Shown: positions 1-7,993 of the stretch, piece after piece | How positions within the stretch are numbered: the stretch's first letter is position 1 | Layout: the number at the start of each line of letters is the position of its first letter | NCBI GenBank assembly: GCA_000482145.1 | Contig: AUXH01000012.1 | Span: 1 to 64,000, forward strand | Direction: 5' to 3' | DNA length: 64,000 bases | From: Strigomonas culicis | Lineage: Eukaryota > Euglenozoa > Kinetoplastea > Trypanosomatida > Trypanosomatidae | The notes under the pieces: generated by a model | What the model was told of the DNA's origin: nothing | What the model saw: only the letters and a program-made list of their open reading frames with translations | The model's database searches: none | Program-made: the position numbers and the translations under genes

Positions 1-46
1 CGCAGCCGATGTGTCTCGCCGCCGATCTTGAATNACCGGTTTGTAG

Positions 47-223
47 CAGATCGGCATGTGTCAGCGCGTGATCATTAGCGGCAAGGAGAACCTGAAGCCG
101 GAGCTGGCGAAGCAGCGCGAGGAGGACCTCCAGTCGGGTGTCCTGCGTAAGCGCAAACTTGTGCAGGGAGGCACCCTGAAGGTGAAGGACCTCTCCATCC
201 CATTGCAGCAGATGAAACTGTAG
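47..223 (+). CDS. 3' end of an unidentified protein-coding gene (partial)
   Basis: An open frame with GC-rich third positions, like the other genes here, runs to a TAG at 221-223. Its tail is basic and contains RKRKLVQGG and ends PLQQMKL. I do not recognise the family. The frame is blocked upstream by TAG at 44-46 and TGA at 29-31, and an ambiguous base lies at 34. An in-frame ATG at 56 would give only 55 residues, so this is more likely the C-terminus of a longer gene whose left part is lost or misassembled than a complete small gene. Confidence 0.5.
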   Translation, partial: QIGMCQRVIISGKENLKPELAKQREEDLQSGVLRKRKLVQGGTLKVKDLSIPLQQMKL

Positions 224-900
224 AAAGATATATATATATATAGCTGTGTGTGTGTGTGTGTTTGTGCTTCAGTGAAGCATTTGTACTGTTATCCCCATTT
301 CTTTCTTTTGATTTAACTGAGTTGGCACTTTATAATAATGAAAGAAAAAAAAAGGTAACAGGAAAAGGTACATGCCAGTTTTCAATATTGCTAGAATAGT
401 CTTTTTTTTTAAATCAGCTATACCATATGGGTCACGATTTAGCGCACTAATTGTTTCACACGTGATCTTCGCGGATATGCACACCGTGTTTTCCTTTCTG
501 TGGAAGTTTCCCTTCTTCCTCTTTCCGAAGTCTGTCCGTAAATATGCATTGTACAGTGATTGCTTCGACGTACTTACATCTACTCACAGTGGCTCGCGAA
601 TTGTGTTTTCGTTTTGTTTTTGCATTTCTCATAGCGATCGTATGCACATAAAGATCCACACCTACATGTACGTGATTGTCATCAAGAACGATCCTCGATG
701 TGCGTGACTCATGCTCGCATAATCGACCGTTTCATGTCAGTTTCCTTTGTGTTTGCCACTAAATTATATTTTTGTCTTTGATAAAACTCTTCTTTCCCTT
801 TTGTTTCTCTCTTTTTTCTCCCCTTTTCCCTTTTTGTCGTGCGTACGGTTGTCGTCCTTCCGACTAGTAGCCAACGGAATGAGCGATTATTTACATACGA
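224..900. other. Spacer, no gene seen
   Basis: AT-rich spacer that begins with a short (AT)n run followed by a (GT)n run at about 228-262. An open frame at 372-707 has AT-rich codons and no family resemblance, so I do not call it. T-rich tracts occur at 770-840. Confidence 0.6.
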
Positions 901-987
901 GAAAGACGAAGGATGACACTAACCCTGCTCCGCTTCTGAACAATGGGAATCCATGATCCGATATTTTTCAGGGTAACTGAGTCTTCT
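901..987 (+). ncRNA. Candidate box C/D small nucleolar RNA
   Basis: Ordered boxes are visible: a C box AGGATGA at 910-916 (one mismatch to RUGAUGA), a D' box CTGA at 936-939, a weak C' box ATGATCC at 953-959, and a D box CTGA at 977-980. The ends can form a 5-bp terminal stem, AAGAC at 903-907 with GTCTT at 981-985, which brings C and D together as in a kink-turn. Total length is about 85 nt, normal for the class. It lies 40 nt upstream of three hairpin-RNA candidates, and kinetoplastid snoRNAs are usually clustered. The imperfect C and C' boxes are the weak point. No methylation target is established. Confidence 0.38.
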
Positions 988-1026
988 TTCTTTGTGACCG
1001 CACTTCGGGTGTACAGTATTGCCTCT

Positions 1027-1094
1027 GGACCACCAGCTACCACACAGAGTCTTTATTCTTAATCTTTGTGAATGGTCGTTCTTCTGGGCCAAGA
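1027..1094 (+). ncRNA. AGA-box (H/ACA-like) snoRNA candidate, copy 1
   Basis: First of three 68-nt repeats. Numbering within the repeat, 17-23 pairs with 38-44, 13-16 with 47-50 (AA bulge), 7-10 with 58-61, and 1-2 with 63-64. This leaves an internal pocket at 11-12/51-57 and a 14-nt apical loop at 24-37. The repeat ends in AAGA. Trypanosomatid pseudouridylation guides are single hairpins of about this length that end in an AGA box, which sits 14-16 nt below the upper stem; here there are 15 nt. This copy differs from the other two at repeat positions 25 and 36 only, both in the apical loop. Confidence 0.55.
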
Positions 1095-1172
1095 TCTATT
1101 CACGCTACCGCGTCCGAGTTCGCTTTACCGCAGTCTCTTATTCTCTCTATCTGTATACTTCTGTGTTCACAA

Positions 1173-1240
1173 GGACCACCAGCTACCACACAGAGTATTT
1201 ATTCTTAGTCTTTGTGAATGGTCGTTCTTCTGGGCCAAGA
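1173..1240 (+). ncRNA. AGA-box (H/ACA-like) snoRNA candidate, copy 2
   Basis: Second 68-nt copy, identical to copy 3. It has the same predicted hairpin, internal pocket and terminal AAGA as copy 1. The 78-nt spacer from copy 1 (1095-1172) is unrelated in sequence to the next spacer, so conservation is confined to the hairpin unit. The repeat happens to be open in more than one frame, but the flanks are pyrimidine-rich non-coding sequence. Confidence 0.55.
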
Positions 1241-1327
1241 GCTGTCGTACTACGGTATTGGTTGTCATTTCATCTTCCTCTCCTCCCACTTGTTGTTTGC
1301 TTTTGTGTTCCCCCCCCCTGTGTGTAA

Positions 1328-1395
1328 GGACCACCAGCTACCACACAGAGTATTTATTCTTAGTCTTTGTGAATGGTCGTTCTTCTGGGCCAAGA
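1328..1395 (+). ncRNA. AGA-box (H/ACA-like) snoRNA candidate, copy 3
   Basis: Third 68-nt copy, identical to copy 2 over its full length. It is separated from copy 2 by an 87-nt spacer (1241-1327) that includes a C run. Similarity to the other copies stops right after the AAGA end, consistent with the AGA box marking the RNA 3' end plus about three nucleotides. Confidence 0.55.
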
Positions 1396-1764
1396 ATACC
1401 ATGGTGACACAGCCCCTTTCGCTTCCCACTGAAAAAGTAACTCATCTTGCCTTGGGTTAGTATAAAGGAGCCAGATTCTCTTTCTCTTTGCTAGTTCTTG
1501 TTTTCTCACACACACTCTCTGCTTCCTATCAAACCAGTGATGTATAGATGAGTGTTGGTACGTTCCTTTTTTTTGGACCGAATCTTCTTTTGCTCCTGTA
1601 CGTGTGTGTATATGGAATACTCGGCATTGCCCTGTTGTGCTTTTCTATGGTCTGTTCATGTGGACGTAACGGCTTGGTCAAGAGAATGTTTAGTGGCAGT
1701 TGTTCATCTCCCTGTCTCCTTCTCGCGTATCTCCTTTGCCTCACTATGCTCTTCACAAAAGACA
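1396..1764. promoter_or_regulatory. Glycerol kinase leader with trans-splice acceptor tracts
   Basis: Holds two pyrimidine-rich stretches (about 1471-1530 and 1700-1755), each followed by AG (1536-1537 and 1760-1761). Either could accept the spliced leader. The reading frame of glycerol kinase stays open back to 1552, but the extra residues are hydrophobic and Cys-rich with non-coding base composition, so this stretch is read as leader. Confidence 0.45.
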
Positions 1765-3303
1765 ATGCCCTACATTGCTTCTGTTGATCAAGGAACGTCC
1801 TCCACGCGGTGCATCATATTCGATGAGCGGATGCAGGTGGTGACGTGGCAGCAGCTGCCGCACAAGCAAATCACGCCGAAGCCCGGGTGGCTGGAGCATG
1901 ACCCGGAGCAGATCTTTCAGCGGTGCTGCCAGTGCCTGAGCGACGGTGTCGAAAAGCTGCGCGAGCGGGACGCAAACTTCCAGACCCTCGACGGCATCGC
2001 TCTGACCAATCAGAGGGAGACGGCTGTGGCGTGGGATCGTGCCACAGGAAAGCCGCTGTACAATGCCATTGTTTGGAGTGACACCCGCACGAGCGATACG
2101 GTCCGTCGGGTCGTGGAGCAGGCGGGTGGCGGCGACCCGCTCTTCGCGGCGAAGGAGTGCGGCCTCCCTGCCAGTACGTACTTCTCCGCCTTCAAGTTTC
2201 GTTGGATGCTGGACCACGTCCCTGCAGTGAAGGAGGCACGGGACCACGACCGCTTGATGCTCGGCACTATCGACAGCTGGCTTATGTACAAGTTCTCCGC
2301 CCGCACGGTGCACGTCACGGATGAGACCAATGCCAGTCGGACCTTCCTAATGGATCTGCACCGTCGACAATGGTCGGAGAATCTGTGTCAAAAACTCAAC
2401 ATTCCCCTGTCCAGTCTGCCCGCGATTCACCCCAACAGCCATCACTTCTGTAGCATCAACACGAACGAACACCACATCCTTGACAAGTTGGGACACCACA
2501 CGCCGATTCTCGGGTCCATCGGCGATCAGCAGGCGGCCCTCTTCGGCAATATGTGCTTTTCAAAAGGAGAGGTCAAGTGCACCTACGGAACTGGCTGCTT
2601 CATCCTTGTCAACGTGGGCGAGCACGTCGTCTTCTCCACGCACAACCTCATCGCGACGGTCGGCTATCGCCTGCGCGACGGCCCGACCATGTACGCGCTC
2701 GAAGGTTCCATTGGTGGCGCCGGCGCCTGCATCGAGTGGATGCAGCGCAACCTGAGCTTCTATCACCACCCGCATGAAATGGAAACCATCAGCCGCACTG
2801 TTCCTAACTCGGACGGCGTCGTGTTCGTGCCGGCCTTCGGCGGGCTGCTCGCGCCGTACTGGGACCCGCACGCCCGCGGCACCATTCTCGGCATGACGTA
2901 CAAGACGACGAAGGCCCACATTCTCCGCGCCGCGCTCTATTCCATCGCGAAGCAGGTCTCCGACATTCTGTCGTGCATGCACGGCGATGCGCACGTGCCA
3001 CTGGTGTACCTCAAGGTGGACGGGGGCCTGTCACACAATCGCGTCTTGATGGAGATGCAGTCGGACGAACTAGGTGTGAAGGTGCACGTGCCGCACATGG
3101 CGGAGACCACCGCCCTCGGTGCGGCGCTCTGTGCAGGGTTGTACTGCGGCGTGTGGAAGTCGCTGGAGGACATTAAGGCGATCGCGGAGAAGCAGTTGAA
3201 GTTCGATGTTATCAAGCCGACGGAGATTAGCCCCGCTGTGCGCCAAAAGCGAAACGAAGAGTGGAAGCGCGCGGTCGAAAAGGCAAACTGGGCCAAACTG
3301 TAG
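1765..3303 (+). CDS. GK: Glycerol kinase, glycosomal
   Basis: Catalyses ATP-dependent phosphorylation of glycerol to glycerol 3-phosphate. In kinetoplastid glycosomes it can also run in reverse to make ATP and glycerol. The 512-residue product has the full FGGY kinase fold: phosphate-binding DQGTSSTR near the N-terminus, WSDTRT and DSWLMYKF in the first half, catalytic-loop GDQQAAL, ATP-side YGTGCF and GGAGACIEW, and the second FGGY signature around DGGLSHNRVLMEMQ. The C-terminus is AKL, a type 1 peroxisomal/glycosomal targeting signal. Start: the ATG at 1765 puts DQGTSS near residue 7 as in the family, and gives normal family length. The upstream in-frame ATG at 1552 would add 71 residues unlike any kinase. 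The gene follows a likely snoRNA cluster. Confidence 0.96.
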   Translation: MPYIASVDQGTSSTRCIIFDERMQVVTWQQLPHKQITPKPGWLEHDPEQIFQRCCQCLSDGVEKLRERDANFQTLDGIALTNQRETAVAWDRATGKPLYNAIVWSDTRTSDTVRRVVEQAGGGDPLFAAKECGLPASTYFSAFKFRWMLDHVPAVKEARDHDRLMLGTIDSWLMYKFSARTVHVTDETNASRTFLMDLHRRQWSENLCQKLNIPLSSLPAIHPNSHHFCSINTNEHHILDKLGHHTPILGSIGDQQAALFGNMCFSKGEVKCTYGTGCFILVNVGEHVVFSTHNLIATVGYRLRDGPTMYALEGSIGGAGACIEWMQRNLSFYHHPHEMETISRTVPNSDGVVFVPAFGGLLAPYWDPHARGTILGMTYKTTKAHILRAALYSIAKQVSDILSCMHGDAHVPLVYLKVDGGLSHNRVLMEMQSDELGVKVHVPHMAETTALGAALCAGLYCGVWKSLEDIKAIAEKQLKFDVIKPTEISPAVRQKRNEEWKRAVEKANWAKL

Positions 3304-3787
3304 ACCCTCCTTCCACTAGCGCAGGCGTGCAGCACGTGCGTCCGTGTACACGCATAAGTAACCGGATCCTCCGTGCGGCTGTTTCTTGATCGTTCGTTTA
3401 TGTGCTGCGACAGTGGACCTTTTTTTGGGGAAGCTGATGTTTCACTCGCCAGTGAGTCTTTATTTAGTCATCGCTACCGCTGCAATTTGTTTTTTTTTAG
3501 CGTGGCAGGAGCGCTTTTTTGATTTTTTTTTTAGCCTTTGTTACTGTTTTTCTTTCTTTATTGTCTTTCTGTTAGCGGTTTCGTAAGTTCTATTCCTCTC
3601 TTCTTACTGTGTAGATTGGCACCACTGCTTTTCTATCTCATTTTTTTTTCTGAGCGAATGACATTCTGTCGCTGTCATCACGTGTTTTTCATTCTTTCTC
3701 ACGCACTCTCTGGACGCTTCCATTATAGTTAGTTACAGTCAAAAACAAAACAAAAACAGTTTTTTTATAGGACAACTTAGCAAAAGA
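3304..3787. other. Spacer, no gene seen
   Basis: T-rich spacer with several T runs (about 3420-3560 and 3640-3650) able to serve as polypyrimidine tracts for the next gene. Nothing else seen. Confidence 0.6.
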
Positions 3788-6229
3788 ATGAACTACCTTG
3801 ATACTAACGAACCATCGGAGAAGAGGAACAAGCTTGAGGACCTTTCCAATGAGGAACGACAGCTGCGTGATCGCCTGCACAAGGTGTGGCCCACTGCGAT
3901 CATGGCGGGAGAACACGATGAACATATCGGAGCGGAGAAGCTGGCCGCGCTCCTTAAGCAGGAAGATCTCCCGCACAACTGTGGCACGGAGGTGTGGTCT
4001 GTCAATGCCCGGCTCGGCAAGGACCGGCGCTACGGCCTCATCGCCTCCTTCAAGATACAGGCGATTGTGAGCGACACGAACCCACCGTCCACGTCCGAGG
4101 ATTTGCTGTACGCCTCTTTCCTCAACTGGGTTATCATTGACCATAAGGAGAAGGCCTACTACCGTTTTAGTAAGATGGACAAACGAACGCCAGTGCTTGT
4201 CTCGCACCTCATCGCGAAGCGCCAGCTGCGCGGGGAGACGCACATGATGCAGGCGGTCGTGGAGCAGCTGACGCAGGAGTCGCCTATTCTCCCAGACCGC
4301 TTCATGGAGCACCTGGCCGTCATTCGTCTGAACGAGCTCAACATCAACATGGACGGGTGCACGTTGGAGCAATTGCCGACTACGGATGAAAATCGGCACA
4401 AATTCCCCAAGTACAAGTTGCATCTGGAGGGTGTTTCCTTTGAGAACGGTGAGGATAACTTGTCCAAGGAGGTGCGTGCGACGGTGGATCTGATCATCCA
4501 GCCGCGCATGAACCCGGTGCTGGACGGCAAGCACGGCGTCGTGACGAGCGGCAGGTGGGAGGACGAGAAGTTCGTGTACCTGACGCCGCACATGGTGGTG
4601 CGCGAGGGGTCGCTACGCGTGACGCGCGCCTCGGACGACCTCGAGCTGGCGCGTGACCTCAACATCAAGGCGGGCGCGGCGTGGATGGAGCACCACTTTG
4701 GCGGCGTCGTCCCGCGCACGCCGGAGGAGGCCGCCTTCATCCATGCGCTCCGCAAGAAGCGCCAGCACGAGAAGATCGACACGGAGGAGCTGCTCGACCG
4801 GTGCATGATACGGCTCTTTAACGAACAGCAGGACTGCATTTGCGTCACACACGTGATGGATACGCCCACCGGCGCGACCACGTCGGTGCACAGCGTGGTG
4901 CAGTGCGGCAAGAGTACGGAGGGCTACATGTACGATGGCGTCAAGGACAACGTTGTCTTCAAGGTCGTCCCGATGTGTCAGTACCGCAGCTGTGAGTCTG
5001 GCATCCTCTTCACGACGGAGTGGACGGTGCAGACCCCGACCCACGACGGGAACACGGTGCATCTGCAGCTCACGGCGAGCTTCCGGCAGCAAGAGTTCAT
5101 CACCATTATGGCGATGCCCAGCTTCTGGGAGGGCACGGTGGACGTGCGCGGCACGGTCACCAAGTCGGACGGCACGACGGAAGAGGTGTTCGGGGACGGG
5201 TACGTCGCGAGCTGGGGCCGCGGCAAACAGATCGAGGTGGAGGAGGAGCAGAAGCTGTTCCATGACGTGACGATCGCCCCCATGGAGCGACCCGAGATCG
5301 CGAACGCGGGGGACTGGAAGGCCATTGCGGAGGGACCCGCGATCCCGGCCGTTGTTGTCATGAAGAACATCTTTAAGATGCACAAGCAGCTGCTGACCAT
5401 GGAGCAGGAAGTTGTTCTGACGGCGCTGCTCGGCGCCTACGGTTACATTTACCACCACCCGCACAACGCCGAGGCGGTGGCCAAGGCGCTGGAGTGGTGC
5501 TACGAGAAGTGGACCATGTTCTACGGCGTCGTCAGCATCGACGTGCAGACCTTGACACTGCGCAGCTACATGCTGTGTGAGCTCGGCCGGGTGATGCAGC
5601 AGCGCTGCAGCGCCATGGCGCGCAAGGCCGTCGCACTGGATGTCGCGGTCCCGCGTCTCATTAGCCAGCAGGGCAAGCAGGGTGCTGCCAAGGCCATGGA
5701 TATGATGGTGCGTCACTTGACGCGGCAGGATGTCCTGCGGACACCCGCAAAGAGCCTGGACCTCTCGCAGCTGGACGCACACCTGTCAGGTGTGTGGGCC
5801 ACCGATCCGGACCGCACCGTAGGAAGTTTGAATGAGGTACTGCGGGAGCAAAATGTGGGCGTGCTGTGGCGCCACCTCATGAGCAAGCAGACACCCGTCT
5901 ACACCATCGAAGTCAAGGAACAGGAGCGGGTGGTGAAGATCACCAGTGAAACGCTGCTCGATCGATTGGAATCCGAGTACCGAGTGGATGGTACGGAATG
6001 GACGTGGACATGTCGAAGCCGTGGGCCGATGCGCTCTCGTGCTTGCATCTTGCAGGGCGGCGCCGAGCTGTATGTGGAGTCGTTGGTCGGCATTGGCGTC
6101 GAGCGTATTTGGTGGCACACCGCCAGTAGGGGTAAGGTGTTAGTCGAATACAGAAGCTACTACCGTTATACCACAACCGATACACCTGTTGCTTCGTGTA
6201 CCACTTACTTTAATCTCAAAGAAAAGTAA
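3788..6229 (+). CDS. AttH/CrtC-like lipocalin-fold protein with C-terminal fatty-acid-binding-like domain
   Basis: An 813-residue soluble protein without signal peptide or membrane segment. Residues about 60-275 (RRYGLIASFKIQAI, FLNWVIIDHKEKAYYRF, KLHLEGVSF, DLIIQPRMNPVLDGKHGV) and about 420-480 (FWEGTVDVRGTV, VFGDGYVASWGRG) resemble the two-barrel AttH/hydroxyneurosporene-synthase-like lipocalin family. Residues about 500-640 look helical and unassigned. The last 150 residues begin LSGVWATDPDR and resemble a cytosolic fatty-acid-binding barrel. I infer lipid or isoprenoid binding, with no specific enzyme activity proposed. Assignment is from pattern only. The ATG follows the spacer closely, and no alternative start is better. 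Confidence 0.5.
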   Translation: MNYLDTNEPSEKRNKLEDLSNEERQLRDRLHKVWPTAIMAGEHDEHIGAEKLAALLKQEDLPHNCGTEVWSVNARLGKDRRYGLIASFKIQAIVSDTNPPSTSEDLLYASFLNWVIIDHKEKAYYRFSKMDKRTPVLVSHLIAKRQLRGETHMMQAVVEQLTQESPILPDRFMEHLAVIRLNELNINMDGCTLEQLPTTDENRHKFPKYKLHLEGVSFENGEDNLSKEVRATVDLIIQPRMNPVLDGKHGVVTSGRWEDEKFVYLTPHMVVREGSLRVTRASDDLELARDLNIKAGAAWMEHHFGGVVPRTPEEAAFIHALRKKRQHEKIDTEELLDRCMIRLFNEQQDCICVTHVMDTPTGATTSVHSVVQCGKSTEGYMYDGVKDNVVFKVVPMCQYRSCESGILFTTEWTVQTPTHDGNTVHLQLTASFRQQEFITIMAMPSFWEGTVDVRGTVTKSDGTTEEVFGDGYVASWGRGKQIEVEEEQKLFHDVTIAPMERPEIANAGDWKAIAEGPAIPAVVVMKNIFKMHKQLLTMEQEVVLTALLGAYGYIYHHPHNAEAVAKALEWCYEKWTMFYGVVSIDVQTLTLRSYMLCELGRVMQQRCSAMARKAVALDVAVPRLISQQGKQGAAKAMDMMVRHLTRQDVLRTPAKSLDLSQLDAHLSGVWATDPDRTVGSLNEVLREQNVGVLWRHLMSKQTPVYTIEVKEQERVVKITSETLLDRLESEYRVDGTEWTWTCRSRGPMRSRACILQGGAELYVESLVGIGVERIWWHTASRGKVLVEYRSYYRYTTTDTPVASCTTYFNLKEK

Positions 6230-6609
6230 TGTGTTTGGGAGTGCCGAATTGTGGTAGATCCTTTTTCTGTTCGGTTTCGTTTCTTTTCCCTTTTGTATAT
6301 AGGTCGTGTTTAAGGGCTTTTCACTCATGCAGACGATACTAGATGAGCCTCATCTACTTTTTTTTTATTTCCCATTTATTCACCCATTTGTGTGTATGGA
6401 CCTGTCGAAGTTCCTTCCGCTTTACTCTGTCAGCAGAATTATACTCACTAATACTCTTCAATTCTACATCTTTAGTAAACGCCATCCTTGTCACAAGTGC
6501 TGGGAGACGTGAAGTTTTTTTTTTTCTTTACTGCTCTACGACACAAAAGAGCACATCAAAATTGCTTGAGTAAGGCCTAGCGTTATCCACAGAAACATAC
6601 ACACCTTGT
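6230..6609. other. Spacer, no gene seen
   Basis: T-rich intergenic spacer with a T run at 6514-6526 that could direct trans-splicing of the next gene. Nothing else seen. Confidence 0.6.
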
Positions 6610-7350
6610 ATGTCGTCACTCTTGCAGCGATATAGGTCTACTACGCCACCTTCTGAGGAGGGGGGTAGTGCAGGCGACGTCGTTGAGAGGCTGTGTGCTT
6701 GCCACCCATCAGACGTCGTGGAGCAGGTGGAGGATGCGATCCCTACAAATCCATTGCCCGACGGAGATGAGTTTGCACACGGCTCCCGTCGTATTTCCAT
6801 GTCGCTGCACTCCGTAGACAGCTGTGTCATGCAGAGCAGACGTGGGAGCATCGATGTACGAATGATTAGCTTGTCGTGTCTGGAGAGCCTGGGCTCCATG
6901 AACACGGAAACGGCAAATAGGTCCAACGCACGACGCAAGAAGCGGAAAGCGTCGCTAGGTGCCGCGAGTGCCCAGACGCCGAAGGCGTTAGAGGGGCGCT
7001 CGTCGATTACGGACGTGGGGTACAGTGAGGCGCTGACGCCGATGCCGCCCATGACCTTGACGGTGTCCCTCCGCGCGCCGCGGCCGCGACTGCAACAGTC
7101 TCTGTTCGATCGCCCGATTTCTCAGGAAGGCGCAAATGAAAAGGACGATTACACGGGCATGCATCCTCAAAGCCCGACACACGGGGCGGCTGCGATGCTC
7201 GTCGCGATGGATTCCATCTACGCAGCCAGTCCCCTCAATGATCATCAGGTGCGACGACACGTGAAGGTAAGTAAGCCCATTGAGTTTAGTTCGGGGGAAA
7301 GCGACGACAGCGACGACAGCGATTTCGATTACGATATCATGTCGAATTGA
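6610..7350 (+). CDS. Hypothetical disordered protein with acidic Ser/Asp C-terminus
   Basis: A 246-residue protein I do not recognise. It has no membrane segment and is rich in Ser, Pro and charged residues, suggesting disorder. A basic cluster ARRKKRKAS near residue 106 could be a nuclear localisation signal. The tail SGESDDSDDSDFDYD is a run of casein-kinase-2-type acidic Ser sites. Coding status is supported by uninterrupted frame, GC-rich third positions against AT-rich flanks, and position in the head-to-tail array. It could be a nuclear or signalling adaptor, but no function is claimed. Confidence 0.7.
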   Translation: MSSLLQRYRSTTPPSEEGGSAGDVVERLCACHPSDVVEQVEDAIPTNPLPDGDEFAHGSRRISMSLHSVDSCVMQSRRGSIDVRMISLSCLESLGSMNTETANRSNARRKKRKASLGAASAQTPKALEGRSSITDVGYSEALTPMPPMTLTVSLRAPRPRLQQSLFDRPISQEGANEKDDYTGMHPQSPTHGAAAMLVAMDSIYAASPLNDHQVRRHVKVSKPIEFSSGESDDSDDSDFDYDIMSN

Positions 7351-7993
7351 TGGTGATGATGGCAGCGGAGTTGTAACATGGATTGGGCTATTGTTTTTTT
7401 TTCACCTGTTTTTGTTTTGCAGTCACTTTTCTGCGTATACACTCCTCTCGTTCTATCAATTGTATACTAAAGTGGGACCACATTCTCTGATACTTTGTGT
7501 TTCTTTAGCTTTTTTTTTTAATTATGATCGGTTTTCTTTTCGTTATTTGTTTTGTTTTGTTGTCTGAATCACTTTTGCATTTTTGTTTCGATTGTGTTGT
7601 GGTATGTGCCAAAGGAATGTAATGAATTTCTTTTGTTCGGCTTTTCCCGCTTTTCTGTTTGATATCCGATTAATATATAGGTGTTTTTTTTTTGCCGTTT
7701 CCCCTTTTTGTTTTGGAATAAAAACTTCTTATACAAAAGTGTTTTTTCTCTTGCTCTTTTTTTTTTCTTTGAGCGTGTAATTTTGCTTCAAAAACCTTTT
7801 ACGATAAAAAAAAAGAGTGCGTGTCTACTATTTTTATCAGGCGTTCCCTCTCCCCATAAAATGTGTTTCTTATTCTTCAGCCTCTCCTATTGATAATCTT
7901 TGCTTTTCTTATTTTATTCTCTACTCTTCTTTTTCGTTTGTGTGTGTTTGTTCCCATTCTGAGTTATAGTCTTCTTGCAGTAGATCTACAAGT
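7351..7993. other. Spacer, very T-rich, no gene seen
   Basis: Dominated by poly-T runs (for example 7507-7519, 7683-7694, 7758-7771) and one A run near 7806. Short open frames here are T-rich, Phe-rich artefacts. Confidence 0.6.

Noticed and set aside
372..707. 111-codon open frame in the first spacer
   Set aside because: AT-rich codons, Phe-rich hydrophobic composition and no family resemblance, matching translated spacer rather than the GC-rich genes here.
1027..1395. CRISPR-like array
   Set aside because: Only three repeats of 68 nt, spacers of unequal length, and a eukaryotic context with a snoRNA-like fold.
1019..1460. Open frames through the 68-bp repeats as a repeat protein
   Set aside because: Different frames are open across different copies, spacers are unrelated and pyrimidine-rich, and the differences between copies fit RNA pairing rather than codons.
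1552..1764. 71-residue N-terminal extension of glycerol kinase
   Set aside because: Residues are Cys/Phe-rich and unlike any kinase; the start at 1765 gives family length and correct spacing to DQGTSS.
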